Positions 17,672 to 27,887 of a DNA stretch of 64,000 bases are shown here, one piece after another. The position numbers and the translations under genes are program-made. The first letter of the stretch is position 1; the number at the start of each line of letters is the position of its first letter. The stretch comes from Leisingera aquaemixtae (GTDB lineage: Bacteria; Pseudomonadota; Alphaproteobacteria; Rhodobacterales; Rhodobacteraceae): assembly GCF_019801145.1 (NCBI RefSeq), contig NZ_JAHVJQ010000001.1, positions 682,001 to 746,000 of the forward strand, written 5' to 3'. A model generated the notes under the pieces. The model worked only from the letters and a program-made list of their open reading frames with translations. It had not been told where the DNA came from and searched no databases.

Positions 17672-18634
17672 CTATTTCAGCATCCATTTGCCGTCCGGCC
17701 AGAAGGCGTGGAAGGCAAAGGCGAACATTACGTCATGGGCCACGTCCCGCCCCTGCGCGTCCCGCACCCGGACGCTGCCGATGTCACGGCCCGCAGGAAT
17801 CCGGCCGCTGTCCAGCGCCGAGGCCTGTCCCGGCCGCCAGCTCAGCACCAGCCCCGCCTCGCGGATCTCCTCCTCCCGCGCCAGCCGCGCCAGCGGCCAG
17901 GCGCGGCTGCCGACGCGCACCACCCGCTGCATCGGCGCCAGCCCGTGCGGCGGCGGGCTGCCGTCATACAGGAACGGCCATTTCGCAGTGTCATAGCCGC
18001 GGTAGGGGTTGCGCCCGTAGTCCCGGTTCCACCGCGGCTCCGCCATCACCAGCCCGTCCGGGTTGCGGGCGGTGAACTCCTGCCAGCTTTCGACCCAGCT
18101 CGGCAGCGTCTTCAGCCGGGTCCCGGTCATCCGCCCGACGATGCCGGTGCCGGTCGCCTGCTGCCACCAGCTCTGGCTCTCGCGGTCATACATCACCATG
18201 TCGGAAAACCGCAGCTTGCCGCTGACGCCGAAACTTAGCGTCCCCGCCGCGGTGCGCCGGTCGAATGTCATTGCCGAATTGCACAGCGGGCAATAGGTCA
18301 CCGCCACCGGCACCCCCGCCGCCACGTCGTTCACGATCTCATGCCAGGTCAGGTAGCGCAGCGGATAGGCCCGAGGACGGGCGCCGTCCAGCTCCAGCGT
18401 GATCACAGGCTCCCGCGCGCTCAGCCGCCGGGCCTCGGCAGCCGTCACGAACTTGGGCGAATCCAGCGCCGGAATGGCATCCTTGCGCACCCCGCCGGAC
18501 CGGATCTGGCGCCACTCCGGCACCGCGGTGCGGCTGAAATCGGTCTGCGGCCACTCCCGCTTCCAGACCTGCGGATCCGCCTGCGCGCTCCAGGGCAGCA
18601 GCAAAGCGAGACACAACAGCAAACTCTTGAACAT
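17672..18634 (-). CDS. DUF3179 domain-containing secreted protein
   Basis: 320 residues from the ATG at 18634 (MFKSLLLCLALLLPWSAQAD), chosen because a signal peptide begins there and GGGAGG lies upstream; an in-frame start at 18718 would hide the signal. The family signature YPLRYLTWHEIVND and VTYCPLCNSAMTFDR, with a Cys pair, is clear. The protein is expected in the periplasm. The molecular role of DUF3179 is not known. Confidence 0.88.
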   Translation of the reverse strand: MFKSLLLCLALLLPWSAQADPQVWKREWPQTDFSRTAVPEWRQIRSGGVRKDAIPALDSPKFVTAAEARRLSAREPVITLELDGARPRAYPLRYLTWHEIVNDVAAGVPVAVTYCPLCNSAMTFDRRTAAGTLSFGVSGKLRFSDMVMYDRESQSWWQQATGTGIVGRMTGTRLKTLPSWVESWQEFTARNPDGLVMAEPRWNRDYGRNPYRGYDTAKWPFLYDGSPPPHGLAPMQRVVRVGSRAWPLARLAREEEIREAGLVLSWRPGQASALDSGRIPAGRDIGSVRVRDAQGRDVAHDVMFAFAFHAFWPDGKWMLK

Positions 18635-18727
18635 GACCAGCGCCTCCCTGCCCCAGTAAACGGCGCCAGGCAGGCGCGGAACAGGTGCCGGCACGGGCTT
18701 GTGACCGACCGTCATCACCCCGGACGC

Positions 18728-18762
18728 AAAAAAGCCCGCCCCCGGGGTGCCGGGCGCGGGCC
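18728..18762 (-). terminator. Terminator of the cyclophilin pair
   Basis: On the minus strand a GC-rich stem (GCCCGC paired with GCGGGC, with additional inner pairing) is followed by six T, after the stop of the periplasmic cyclophilin. Confidence 0.8.
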
Positions 18763-18788
18763 TGCGTCTTCCGGGAAGCCGGAAGAGC

Positions 18789-19337
18789 TTATTCGGTGAC
18801 GGTCACCTTGGTCATGGTGTCGGGCTGGCCGATCACCGCGCCATTCGGGCCTTCGCCGCGCTTGATCGCATCAACCACATCCATGCCCTCGGTCACCTTG
18901 CCGACCACGGTGTACTGGCCGTCCAGGAACGGGCCCGGTTCGAACATGATGAAGAACTGCGAATTGGCGCTGTTCGGGTCCTGCGCGCGGGCCATGCCGA
19001 CCACGCCGGTGCCGAAGGTGATATCCGAGAACTCGGCCGGCAGGTCGGGACGGTCAGAGCCGCCCTGCCCGGCCCGGCGCATGTCGCCGCCGGCCTTGCC
19101 GAACTGCACGTCGCCGGTCTGCGCCATGAAGCCCTCGATCACCCGGTGGAACACCACCCCGTCATACTGGCCTTCGGCGGCCAGCGCGGTGATCTGCTCC
19201 ACGTGCTTGGGCGCCACATCCTCGAACAGGTCGATCTTGACGGTGCCGTTGGCTTCGCCCTCGACCTGGACCTCCAGGCCGGTGGCAAAGGAAGGCCCTG
19301 CCGCCAGCAGGGCCAATGCGGCCAGCGCGTTACGCAT
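18789..19337 (-). CDS. Peptidyl-prolyl cis-trans isomerase, cyclophilin type, periplasmic
   Basis: 182 residues. An N-terminal signal (MRNALAALALLAAGPSFATG) is followed by one cyclophilin domain with FHRVIEGFMAQTGD, ANSQFFIMF and FLDGQYTVVGKVTEGMDVVD. It catalyses proline isomerisation during folding outside the cytoplasm. It overlaps the upstream cytoplasmic cyclophilin by 8 bases, so the pair arose by duplication and is co-translated. Confidence 0.93.
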   Translation of the reverse strand: MRNALAALALLAAGPSFATGLEVQVEGEANGTVKIDLFEDVAPKHVEQITALAAEGQYDGVVFHRVIEGFMAQTGDVQFGKAGGDMRRAGQGGSDRPDLPAEFSDITFGTGVVGMARAQDPNSANSQFFIMFEPGPFLDGQYTVVGKVTEGMDVVDAIKRGEGPNGAVIGQPDTMTKVTVTE

Positions 19338-19836
19338 CCGCAGCCACCTTGACGGAGATCATCCGGTCCGGGTTCGCAGGCGGCTCGCCGCGGGTGATCG
19401 CGTCGACGTGCTCCATGCCTTCGATGACACGGCCGTAAACGGTGTACTGGCCGTTCAGGAAGTGGTTGTCCTTGAAGTTGATGAAGAACTGCGAGTTAGC
19501 GCTGTCCGGGTTGGCAGACCGCGCCGCACCCAGGGTGCCGCGGTCATGCGGCAGCTTGGAGAACTCGGCCGGCAGGTTCGGCAGGCTGGAGCCGCCGGTG
19601 CCCGCCATGCGGATGTTGAAGCCGTCTTCCATGTCGCCGTTGGCCACGTCGCCGGTCTGCGCCATGAAGCCGTCGATCACCCGGTGAAAGCAGACGTTGT
19701 CATATTCGCCGGCACGCGCCAGTTCCTTCATCCGCTCGGAATGCTTCGGCGCCACGTCGGGCAGCAGTTCGATCACCACGTTGCCGTCTTTCAGCTCGAT
19801 GATGATGGTGTTTTCGGGATCTTTGATCTCGGCCAT
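19330..19836 (-). CDS. Peptidyl-prolyl cis-trans isomerase, cyclophilin type, cytoplasmic
   Basis: 168 residues, no signal peptide. It carries the active-site stretch CFHRVIDGFMAQTGD and ANSQFFINFKDNHFLNGQYT. I chose the ATG at 19836 (MAEIKDPENT) because AGGAGG lies seven bases upstream; a longer frame upstream has no support. It is the first gene of the cyclophilin pair and is divergent from pgk, leaving 140 bases for both promoters. Confidence 0.94.
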   Translation of the reverse strand: MAEIKDPENTIIIELKDGNVVIELLPDVAPKHSERMKELARAGEYDNVCFHRVIDGFMAQTGDVANGDMEDGFNIRMAGTGGSSLPNLPAEFSKLPHDRGTLGAARSANPDSANSQFFINFKDNHFLNGQYTVYGRVIEGMEHVDAITRGEPPANPDRMISVKVAADA

Positions 19837-19976
19837 GTGGCCCTCCTGTCGTCGAAATTTGCAACGATAGTTAAGGCCAGCGCCCGGAAATGCCAAGGGA
19901 GCATTGACTGATGCGCAAAAACCCCCGAAACAGCCCGCGGATTTGACTGCACTTTCACCATAAGGGGGCTCGAGAG

Positions 19977-21167
<1,191 letters not shown>

Positions 21168-21191
21168 GCCACACGCCCTCCCGCATAACCG

Positions 21192-21219
21192 CGCCCCGGC
21201 CTTCCCGCCGGGGCGTTTT
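21192..21219 (+). terminator. Terminator of pgk
   Basis: CGCCCCGG pairs with CCGGGGCG across an eight-base loop, followed by TTTTC. Confidence 0.85.
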
Positions 21220-21307
21220 CATTGTCACGGGACAATAAAAGCTTTGCCCCGTGACAGTCCTTCCCCGTAGCGTCGCTGCAACCACTGGCGCAGCAGGGAG
21301 GCCCGCC

Positions 21308-22450
21308 ATGTTCCAGGACCGCATGAGCCGCCTGCGGCAGAAAATGGCGGAGGCCGCCATCGACGTGGCCCTGATCACTGACGACGACAGCGTCTATTAC
21401 CTGACCGGCTACTACGACTACCTGCATATGGAGTTCGGCCGCCCCACCATCCTGGTGGTCCCGCGCGACGGGCAATCCCTGCTGATCACCCCGGTGATCG
21501 ACGTGGTGATGGCGGAGGAGGTTGCGCAGGTGGACCGCATCGCCGCCTGGAACGACGGCGACGGCGCCGAGTGGCGGGCAGAACTGCCGGCCGCCCTCGC
21601 CCCGGCCCGCCGCATCGGCCTGGAAACGGACCACATGCCGCCAATGGTGCGCGCCTGCGTGAATGAGCTGGCGGGCAGCGCGGAGATCACCAGCATCACC
21701 CCGGCTCTGTCCGGCCTCAGGATGATCAAATCCCCCGAAGAGCTACAGCTCGCGCGCCACGCAGGCCAGGTCGCAGGCGCCATGATGGCGGCAGGCCGCG
21801 GTGCCATTGCCGCCGGCGTGCCGGAATACGAGGTCGCCATCGCCACCTCCCAGGCCGGCACCCGCACCGCGGCTGAGCTGCTGCGCAGCCATTACAGCGA
21901 TGCCAACATGTCGCCCAGCACCCATTTCCTGCAGATCATGGCCTCGGGCAAGGACATCACCAAGACCCACCACCGCGCCTCCACCCGCGTCATGCAGCAC
22001 GGCGAGCCGGTATTCCTCTGCTTCTGCGGGATGACCAATTTCCACCGCTTCAAGCTGGGCTTCGACCGAACCTTCTGGATCGGCGAAGCAGACCCGGAAC
22101 AGGCCCGCATCTACGAGGTGGCGGTGGCCAGCCAGCGGGCGGCGCTGGACCGACTTGGCCCCGGCGTCGAGGCGCAGGAGGTGCACCGCGCCTATGCCGA
22201 AGCGATCCAGGACGCGGGCTTCAGCTACCCGTTCCGCTGCGGCCGCGCCACCGGCTTCAGCTTTCTCGAACGCCCGCAGCTGGTCACCGGCGACACCACC
22301 GTGCTGCAGCCCGGCATGGTGTTTGCCGTCGACGGCTCCGTCTCGACGGACACGTTCCGCGCCCAGGTCGGCGACAGCTTCATCATCACCCGGGACGGCT
22401 ACGAGCAGATCACTTCCCACCCCAAGGCGCTGGAGGACGTAATCCTATGA
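21308..22450 (+). CDS. M24-fold (creatinase/aminopeptidase P-like) protein with altered metal site
   Basis: 380 residues from the ATG at 21308 (MFQDRMSRLRQKM), with GGGAGG six bases upstream; the GTG at 21251 is less likely. Two domains are seen: the creatinase N-domain (1-125) and a pita-bread M24 domain. The five metal ligands of aminopeptidases look mostly replaced: the first Asp region reads PVFLCFCGM, the usual His region reads RCGRATGFSFLERP, and the last Glu region reads FAVDGS. GFDRTF keeps one Asp. It may be a metal-free creatinase-type hydrolase rather than a peptidase. Substrate unknown. Confidence 0.8.
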   Translation: MFQDRMSRLRQKMAEAAIDVALITDDDSVYYLTGYYDYLHMEFGRPTILVVPRDGQSLLITPVIDVVMAEEVAQVDRIAAWNDGDGAEWRAELPAALAPARRIGLETDHMPPMVRACVNELAGSAEITSITPALSGLRMIKSPEELQLARHAGQVAGAMMAAGRGAIAAGVPEYEVAIATSQAGTRTAAELLRSHYSDANMSPSTHFLQIMASGKDITKTHHRASTRVMQHGEPVFLCFCGMTNFHRFKLGFDRTFWIGEADPEQARIYEVAVASQRAALDRLGPGVEAQEVHRAYAEAIQDAGFSYPFRCGRATGFSFLERPQLVTGDTTVLQPGMVFAVDGSVSTDTFRAQVGDSFIITRDGYEQITSHPKALEDVIL

Positions 22451-22600
22451 CGCCTTCCGTTGCTTAGCATCTTCCGCAAATTTTCCCCGCTTTGGACAGA
22501 TTTGGGATTCCCAAGCAGATTCGCTTGTGGCATTCTGATTTTAGACGCCGGCAAACGGCGCAAAATACATCAAGAGCAGTAACATACAGGCACCTCCAAA

Positions 22601-22900
22601 GTGACCCGAAGCACACGGCCGTCCCTCGGCGCCATCGCCTTTTTTGCCATCGCATTCGCGCTCAGCGCCTACTTCACGTTTGCGGCGGTACAGGGCGACT
22701 TCGGGCTGTTCCGGAGGGTCGAGATCCAGGCCGAGGCACAAGAGCTTCAGCAGGATCTCGGCCGTCTCCAGTCCCGCATCGGCGAGATGGAGAACCTGAC
22801 CCGCCGCCTGTCCGATGACTACCTCGACCTCGACCTCCTTGACGAACAGGCACGCACGGTTCTCGGTCTCGTCCGCGCGGACGAGATCGTGATCCGCTGA
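22601..22900 (+). CDS. FtsB/DivIC-like septum formation initiator
   Basis: 99 residues with a membrane segment at about 10-30 (AIAFFAIAFALSAYFTFAAV) and a leucine-zipper-like coiled coil (EIQAEAQELQQDLGRLQSRIGEME), then a short domain ending RTVLGLVRADEIVIR. This is the FtsB/DivIC plan; such proteins join the divisome. The start is GTG with only a weak AGG ahead. In this lineage it commonly lies ahead of the PDH genes, but a terminator-like hairpin separates it from pdhA here. Confidence 0.85.
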   Translation: MTRSTRPSLGAIAFFAIAFALSAYFTFAAVQGDFGLFRRVEIQAEAQELQQDLGRLQSRIGEMENLTRRLSDDYLDLDLLDEQARTVLGLVRADEIVIR

Positions 22901-22944
22901 TCCTCTCTGCAAAGACCGCTACCGGCACGCCGTTGCGCTGCAAG

Positions 22945-22972
22945 AAAACCGGCTAGACTAGCCGACGGTTTT
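22945..22972 (+). terminator. Terminator of the FtsB-like gene
   Basis: AAAACCGGCTA-GAC-TAGCCG(A)CGGTTTT forms a long stem with one bulge and ends in TTTT, 45 bases after the stop. Confidence 0.7.
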
Positions 22973-23162
22973 CGGGGGCCGGGTTTTGCCGGACTTCCGC
23001 ACCTCCCCGCTCCCTTCTGAAATCCTCCGGTTCCGCCCTGCCAGCGGCTGTGCCTGCTGCATCCAAGCGTGGCATTTTTGCGCGCTGATCGGCGGATCTT
23101 TACCCTGCGTCCGGGCCGCGTCAGAATAGCACTATTCAGCCGCGCCAAAACCCGCTATGAAT

Positions 23163-23180
23163 TTGTTTAACACTAAACTA
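23163..23180. promoter_or_regulatory. Palindromic operator-like site upstream of pdhA
   Basis: TTGTTTA-ACAC-TAAACTA matches the lpdA site with one arm mismatch (6 of 7 pairs). It is centred 36 bases before the pdhA start. The core GTTTA-N4-TAAAC is identical in both. Probably bound by a regulator of pyruvate dehydrogenase genes; identity unknown. Confidence 0.6.
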
Positions 23181-23207
23181 TCTAGCCTTCAGGGGGAGCT
23201 GACCACC

Positions 23208-24203
23208 ATGGCCGCTAGAAAAAGCGCAAAGAAACCAAACGTTTCTGCCGAAGAACTGACGAAACACTACCGCGAGATGCTGCTGATCCGCCGATTCGAG
23301 GAAAAGTCGGGCCAGCTCTACGGCATGGGCCTGATCGGCGGCTTCTGCCACCTCTACATCGGCCAGGAAGCGGTTGTCGTGGGCCTGGAGGCCGCCGCCG
23401 AGGAAGGCGACAAGCGGGTCACCTCCTACCGCGACCACGGCCACATGCTGGCCTGCGGCATGGACCCCGACGGCGTGATGGCCGAACTGACCGGGCGCGA
23501 GGGCGGCTACTCCAAGGGCAAGGGCGGCTCCATGCACATGTTCTCGAAAGAGAAGCATTTCTATGGCGGCCACGGCATCGTCGGCGCCCAAGTGCCGCTT
23601 GGCGCCGGCCTCGCCTTTGCCGACAAGTACAAGGGCAACGGCCGCGTGACCTTCGCCTATTTCGGCGACGGCGCCGCCAACCAGGGCCAGGTCTACGAGA
23701 CCTTCAACATGGCCGCCCTGTGGAAGCTGCCGGTGGTCTTCGTGATCGAGAACAACCAGTACGCCATGGGCACCGCCCAGCAGCGCTCCACCTCCAGCGC
23801 CGAGATCTGGGAACGCGGCAAGGCCTTCGGCATCCCGGGCGAAGCGGTCGACGGCATGAATGTCCTAAGCGTCAAGGAGGCCGGCGAGCGCGCCGTGGCC
23901 CACTGCCGCAGCGGCGACGGCCCCTACATCCTCGAAGTGAAGACCTACCGCTACCGCGGCCACTCGATGTCGGACCCGGCTAAATACCGCACCCGCGAAG
24001 AGGTCCAGAAAATGCGCGAGGAGCGCGACCCGATCGAGCAGGTCCGCGAGATGCTGCTGACCGGCAAGCACGCCACCGAAGAGGATCTCAAGGCGATCGA
24101 CAAGGAGATCAAGGAGATCGTCAGCAAATCCGCAGAATTCGCCAAGGAGAGCCCGGAACCGGCTCTGGAAGAGCTGTGGACCGACATCTACGACGAGGCG
24201 TGA
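23208..24203 (+). CDS. pdhA: Pyruvate dehydrogenase E1, alpha subunit
   Basis: 331 residues. With PdhB it decarboxylates pyruvate with thiamine diphosphate and acetylates lipoyl groups. The ThDP motif GDGAANQGQVYETFNMAALW ... ENNQYAMGT is present, as are the family stretch GGFCHLYIGQEAVVVG and the phosphorylation-loop-like RYRGHSMSDPAKYR. I chose the ATG at 23208 (MAARKSAKK) with GGGGGAG upstream; an in-frame ATG at 23157 would put the start inside the palindrome. First gene of the PDH operon. Confidence 0.96.
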   Translation: MAARKSAKKPNVSAEELTKHYREMLLIRRFEEKSGQLYGMGLIGGFCHLYIGQEAVVVGLEAAAEEGDKRVTSYRDHGHMLACGMDPDGVMAELTGREGGYSKGKGGSMHMFSKEKHFYGGHGIVGAQVPLGAGLAFADKYKGNGRVTFAYFGDGAANQGQVYETFNMAALWKLPVVFVIENNQYAMGTAQQRSTSSAEIWERGKAFGIPGEAVDGMNVLSVKEAGERAVAHCRSGDGPYILEVKTYRYRGHSMSDPAKYRTREEVQKMREERDPIEQVREMLLTGKHATEEDLKAIDKEIKEIVSKSAEFAKESPEPALEELWTDIYDEA

Positions 24204-24206
24204 CCG

Positions 24207-24596
24207 ATGCCTCATTTTGAAATTCACGCAAGCGACGTAGAGCAGGCCAAGGCCTTCTACACCGGCCTGCTCGGCTGGAGCTTCGACCCGATGCCCGGCG
24301 GCGAAGACGTTGGCTATCACCTGATCGAAGGCAACCAGATCGGCATGGGCCTCGGCCTCACCGGCGGTCTGATGCAGCGCCTCGGCGATGCGCCGGATGC
24401 AGGCAGCCCTGTGCGCGGCGGCACCATGACCTTTGAGGTCGCGGACTGCGACGAACGTTACGCCTGGGCGCTGGCCAATGGCGGCGCCGAGGCACTGCCG
24501 CCGACCGACTACCCCGGCATCGGCCGCTGCGCCTATGTGGAAGACGGACAAGGAAACATCGTCGGGATGATCACCCCGGCCCCGGAGGGAAACTGA
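24207..24596 (+). CDS. VOC (glyoxalase-like) family protein inside the PDH operon
   Basis: 129 residues, vicinal-oxygen-chelate fold: HFEIHASDVEQAKAFYTGLLGW at the start and IGRCAYVEDGQGNIVGMITP at the end, the usual paired beta-alpha-beta-beta-beta units. It begins three bases after pdhA and ends three bases before pdhB, so it is part of the same transcript. Whether it binds metal or acts on a ketoaldehyde cannot be told. Its position hints at a link to pyruvate metabolism. Confidence 0.85.
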   Translation: MPHFEIHASDVEQAKAFYTGLLGWSFDPMPGGEDVGYHLIEGNQIGMGLGLTGGLMQRLGDAPDAGSPVRGGTMTFEVADCDERYAWALANGGAEALPPTDYPGIGRCAYVEDGQGNIVGMITPAPEGN

Positions 24597-24599
24597 GAC

Positions 24600-25973
24600 A
24601 TGGCAACTGAAATTCTGATGCCCGCCCTGTCGCCGACCATGGAGGAAGGCACCCTGGCCAAATGGCTGGTCAAGGAAGGCGATACCGTGAATTCCGGCGA
24701 CATCCTCGCCGAGATTGAAACCGACAAGGCGACGATGGAGTTCGAAGCCGTCGATGAAGGCAAGGTCGGCAAGATCCTGATCGGTGAAGGCACCGAAGGC
24801 GTGAAGGTCAACACCCCGATCGCGGTGCTGCTGGAAGACGGCGAAAGCTACGATGCCTCCGCTGCCCCTGCCCCGGCTGCTGAAGCCCCGGCTCCCGCAG
24901 CTGAGGCTCCCGCAGCCCCCGCCGCCGCTGCTGCCGCGCCTGCGCCGGTTGAAAGCCGCGTGCTGGAGCCGGACTACCCGGAAGGCACCGAGATGGTGCA
25001 GACCACCGTGCGCGAAGCGCTGCGCGACGCCATGGCCGAGGAAATGCGCCGCGACGAGGACGTGTTCCTGATGGGCGAGGAAGTCGCCGAGTACCAGGGC
25101 GCCTACAAGGTGTCCCAAGGGCTTCTGGACGAATTCGGCTCCAAGCGGGTGATCGACACCCCGATCACCGAGCACGGCTTTGCCGGCATCGCCACCGGCG
25201 CGGCCTTCGGCGGCCTGCGCCCGATTGTCGAGTTCATGACCTTCAACTTCGCCATGCAGGCGATTGACCACATCATCAACTCGGCGGCCAAGACGCTCTA
25301 TATGTCCGGCGGCCAGATGGGCGCCCCGATGGTGTTCCGCGGCCCCAACGGCGCCGCCGCCCGCGTCGCCGCCCAGCACAGCCAGGACTACGCCGCCTGG
25401 TACATGCAGATCCCGGGCCTCAAGGTGGCGATGCCCTACTCCGCCGCCGACGCCAAAGGCCTGATGAAGACCGCGATCCGCGACAACAACCCGGTGATCT
25501 TCCTGGAGAATGAAATCCTCTACGGACGCGCCTTCGACGTGCCGAAACTGGATGATTTCACCATCCCCTTCGGCAAGGCCCGGATCTGGCGCGAAGGCTC
25601 TGACGCCACCATCGTCTCCTTCGGCATCGGCATGCAATACGCGCTGGAAGCCGCCGACAAGCTGGCCCAGGACGGCATCGCGGCTGAGGTCATCGACCTG
25701 CGCACCCTGCGCCCGATGGACCTGCCCACGGTGATTGAATCGGTCAAAAAGACCAACCGCCTGGTGACGGTCGAAGAAGGCTGGCCGCAGGGCTCCGTCG
25801 GCAGCTACATCGCCTCCGAGGTGATGCAGCAGGCGTTCGATTATCTGGACGCGCCGGTCATCACCTGCACCGGCAAGGACGTTCCGATGCCCTACGCCGC
25901 CAACCTGGAACGCCACGCGCTGATCACCACGGATGAAGTGGTCGAGGCCGTGAAGCAAGTGACCTACCGCTAA
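24600..25973 (+). CDS. pdhB: Pyruvate dehydrogenase E1, beta subunit, with N-terminal lipoyl domain
   Basis: 457 residues. Residues 1-80 are a lipoyl domain ([10 protein letters not shown], Lys is the lipoyl site), then an Ala/Pro linker (about 85-120), then the transketolase-type beta subunit with [42 protein letters not shown] and the C-terminal [15 protein letters not shown]. Plain E1 beta proteins are about 330 residues; the lipoyl extension is a known alphaproteobacterial form. It follows the VOC gene by three bases. Confidence 0.96.
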   Translation: MATEILMPALSPTMEEGTLAKWLVKEGDTVNSGDILAEIETDKATMEFEAVDEGKVGKILIGEGTEGVKVNTPIAVLLEDGESYDASAAPAPAAEAPAPAAEAPAAPAAAAAAPAPVESRVLEPDYPEGTEMVQTTVREALRDAMAEEMRRDEDVFLMGEEVAEYQGAYKVSQGLLDEFGSKRVIDTPITEHGFAGIATGAAFGGLRPIVEFMTFNFAMQAIDHIINSAAKTLYMSGGQMGAPMVFRGPNGAAARVAAQHSQDYAAWYMQIPGLKVAMPYSAADAKGLMKTAIRDNNPVIFLENEILYGRAFDVPKLDDFTIPFGKARIWREGSDATIVSFGIGMQYALEAADKLAQDGIAAEVIDLRTLRPMDLPTVIESVKKTNRLVTVEEGWPQGSVGSYIASEVMQQAFDYLDAPVITCTGKDVPMPYAANLERHALITTDEVVEAVKQVTYR

Positions 25974-25981
25974 GGACGAAG

Positions 25982-26242
25982 ATGGAAATCAGGGGCCGCG
26001 ATCCCGAAACCGAATGCTACCGCGTCACGCTGACCGTCGACGGGCGCACAGTCACCGCACTGGTTCCCGAACGGCTGGCAGCAGACACACGGCTGATCGG
26101 CTCGCGGCCCTCCCATCAGGAAGCCTACGTCTGGATGGCGGAGAAGAAAGACAAGATCGAAGCCGCGATCACTTTGCTTGCCCGCGGCACCCGGCGCCCC
26201 AGGGCGCCCTATGACCAAATTGTTCTGATTGAGGAGCGCTGA
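25982..26242 (+). CDS. Small conserved-looking protein in the PDH operon, function unknown
   Basis: 86 residues, beginning [21 protein letters not shown] and ending [17 protein letters not shown] do not recognise the family. The composition is soluble and mixed alpha/beta with no signal or membrane segment. AAGGACGA lies just before the ATG. It starts eight bases after pdhB and its stop is immediately followed by pdhC, so it is in the operon; co-translation argues it is a real gene that supports the complex. Confidence 0.7.
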   Translation: MEIRGRDPETECYRVTLTVDGRTVTALVPERLAADTRLIGSRPSHQEAYVWMAEKKDKIEAAITLLARGTRRPRAPYDQIVLIEER

Positions 26243-26243
26243 C

Positions 26244-27575
26244 ATGCCCACCGAAATCCTGATGCCCGCGCTTTCTCCCACCATGGAGGAAGGCACCCTT
26301 GCCAAATGGCTGGTCAAGGAGGGTGACACCGTCTCCTCCGGCGACCTGATCGCCGAGATCGAAACCGACAAAGCCACCATGGAATTTGAAGCCGTGGACG
26401 AAGGCGTGGTCGGCAAGATCCTGATCGCCGAAGGCTCCGAGGGCGTGAAGGTCAACACCCCCATCGCGGTGCTGCTGGAAGACGGCGAAAGCGCCGACGA
26501 CATCCCGTCCGCCGGCACCTCTGACGGCGGCGGCGCCCCGGCCAAGGCTGACGCCCCTGCCGCCGCAGAAGCCCCCGCAGCCGCCCCCAAGGAAGAGGCC
26601 AAAGCCGCCCCCGCCGCGCCGCAGGGCGCCGACGGCAGCCGCATCTTCGCCTCCCCCCTGGCGCGCCGCATCGCCGCCGACAAGGGCCTGGACCTGAGCC
26701 AGATCACCGGTTCCGGCCCCAAGGGCCGCATCGTCAAGGCCGACGTCATGGACGCCAAGCCGCAGGCCGCCGCCGCAGCTAAGGCAGGCGGCACCGACAC
26801 TGGCCCCGCCGCAGCAGCCCCCGCTGCCGCAGCAGCCCCTGCCGGCCCCTCCGCCGACATGGTTGCCCGCATGTACGAGGGCCGCGAGTTTGAGGAGGTC
26901 AAGCTGGACGGCATGCGCAAGACCATCGCCGCCCGCCTGACCGAGGCCAAGCAGACCATCCCGCATTTCTACCTGCGCCGCGACATCCAGCTCGATGCGC
27001 TCTTGAAATTCCGCGGCGAGCTGAACAAGCAGCTTGAGGGCCGCGGGGTGAAGCTCTCGGTCAACGACTTCATCATCAAGGCGGTTGCGCTGGCGCTGCA
27101 AGCGGTGCCGGACGCCAACGCGGTCTGGGCCGGCGACCGGGTGCTCAAGATGAAAGCCTCCGACGTGGCGGTGGCCGTCGCCATCGAAGGCGGGCTGTTC
27201 ACTCCGGTGCTGCAGGACGCAGACAGCAAATCGCTCTCGGCGCTGTCCTCGCAAATGAAGGACCTGGCGTCGCGCGCCCGCGACCGCAAGCTGGCCCCGC
27301 ATGAATACCAGGGCGGCAGCTTCGCGATCTCCAACCTCGGCATGTTCGGCATCGACAATTTCGACGCCATCGTGAACCCGCCGCACGCGGGCATCCTGGC
27401 GGTCGGCTCCGGCGTCAAGAAACCTGTTGTGGGTTCGGACGGCGAGCTGAAGGTCGCCACCGTGATGAGCGTTACCATGTCGGTCGACCACCGCGTCATC
27501 GACGGCGCCCTCGGCGCGGACCTGTTGAAGGCGATCGTCGACAACCTGGAAAACCCGATGGTGATGCTGGCCTGA
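26244..27575 (+). CDS. pdhC: Dihydrolipoyllysine acetyltransferase (E2 of PDH)
   Basis: 443 residues. One lipoyl domain (1-80, [15 protein letters not shown]), an Ala/Pro linker, a peripheral-subunit binding domain at about 130-165 ([33 protein letters not shown]), a second linker, and the catalytic acyltransferase core ending with [16 protein letters not shown], which holds the catalytic His and Asp. It forms the core that accepts acetyl from E1 and gives acetyl-CoA. I chose ATG 26244 (GAGGAG upstream); an earlier frame start at 26229 overlaps the previous gene. Confidence 0.96.
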   Translation: MPTEILMPALSPTMEEGTLAKWLVKEGDTVSSGDLIAEIETDKATMEFEAVDEGVVGKILIAEGSEGVKVNTPIAVLLEDGESADDIPSAGTSDGGGAPAKADAPAAAEAPAAAPKEEAKAAPAAPQGADGSRIFASPLARRIAADKGLDLSQITGSGPKGRIVKADVMDAKPQAAAAAKAGGTDTGPAAAAPAAAAAPAGPSADMVARMYEGREFEEVKLDGMRKTIAARLTEAKQTIPHFYLRRDIQLDALLKFRGELNKQLEGRGVKLSVNDFIIKAVALALQAVPDANAVWAGDRVLKMKASDVAVAVAIEGGLFTPVLQDADSKSLSALSSQMKDLASRARDRKLAPHEYQGGSFAISNLGMFGIDNFDAIVNPPHAGILAVGSGVKKPVVGSDGELKVATVMSVTMSVDHRVIDGALGADLLKAIVDNLENPMVMLA

Positions 27576-27603
27576 TCCGACGCATCAGTGCAAAACACCA
27601 AAG

Positions 27604-27630
27604 CCCCGGCCTCAGCGCCGGGGTTTTTTG
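27604..27630 (+). terminator. Terminator of the PDH operon
   Basis: CCCCGGC pairs with GCCGGGG across a six-base loop, followed by six T. Confidence 0.9.
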
Positions 27631-27887
27631 TGTGTGATACAGCCGCTCGTCTCAATTGGCCGCTTCGAGCCCACAGCAGTCCTTGGCCACCCAGTAGCAC
27701 CTCGCATGTGCAACACGTCGCGAACGACGGTTACCCGACCTTCGTGTGGCACAGCGGACAGCCAGAATTGGGTTCCTGTAGGTCTGCAACTCTCCAGTAA
27801 GCAGGTTGCCTTGGTAGAAGATTCATGTGACTTCCGACATAGGTCAATACTGTTTGAGCAAGGGCGCTCGCAGCTAAGGTGCGGATA

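Noticed and set aside
23865-25958. 697-codon minus-strand frame over pdhA and pdhB
   Set aside because: Antisense of two well-supported PDH genes; Gly, His and Val rich without motifs.
26169-27491. 440-codon minus-strand frame over pdhC
   Set aside because: Antisense of the E2 gene; repeated Gly/Val comes from the Ala/Pro linkers on the true strand.
27631-27887. Possible small RNA after the PDH operon
   Set aside because: I could not recognise a known RNA fold or a promoter-terminator pair in this stretch.
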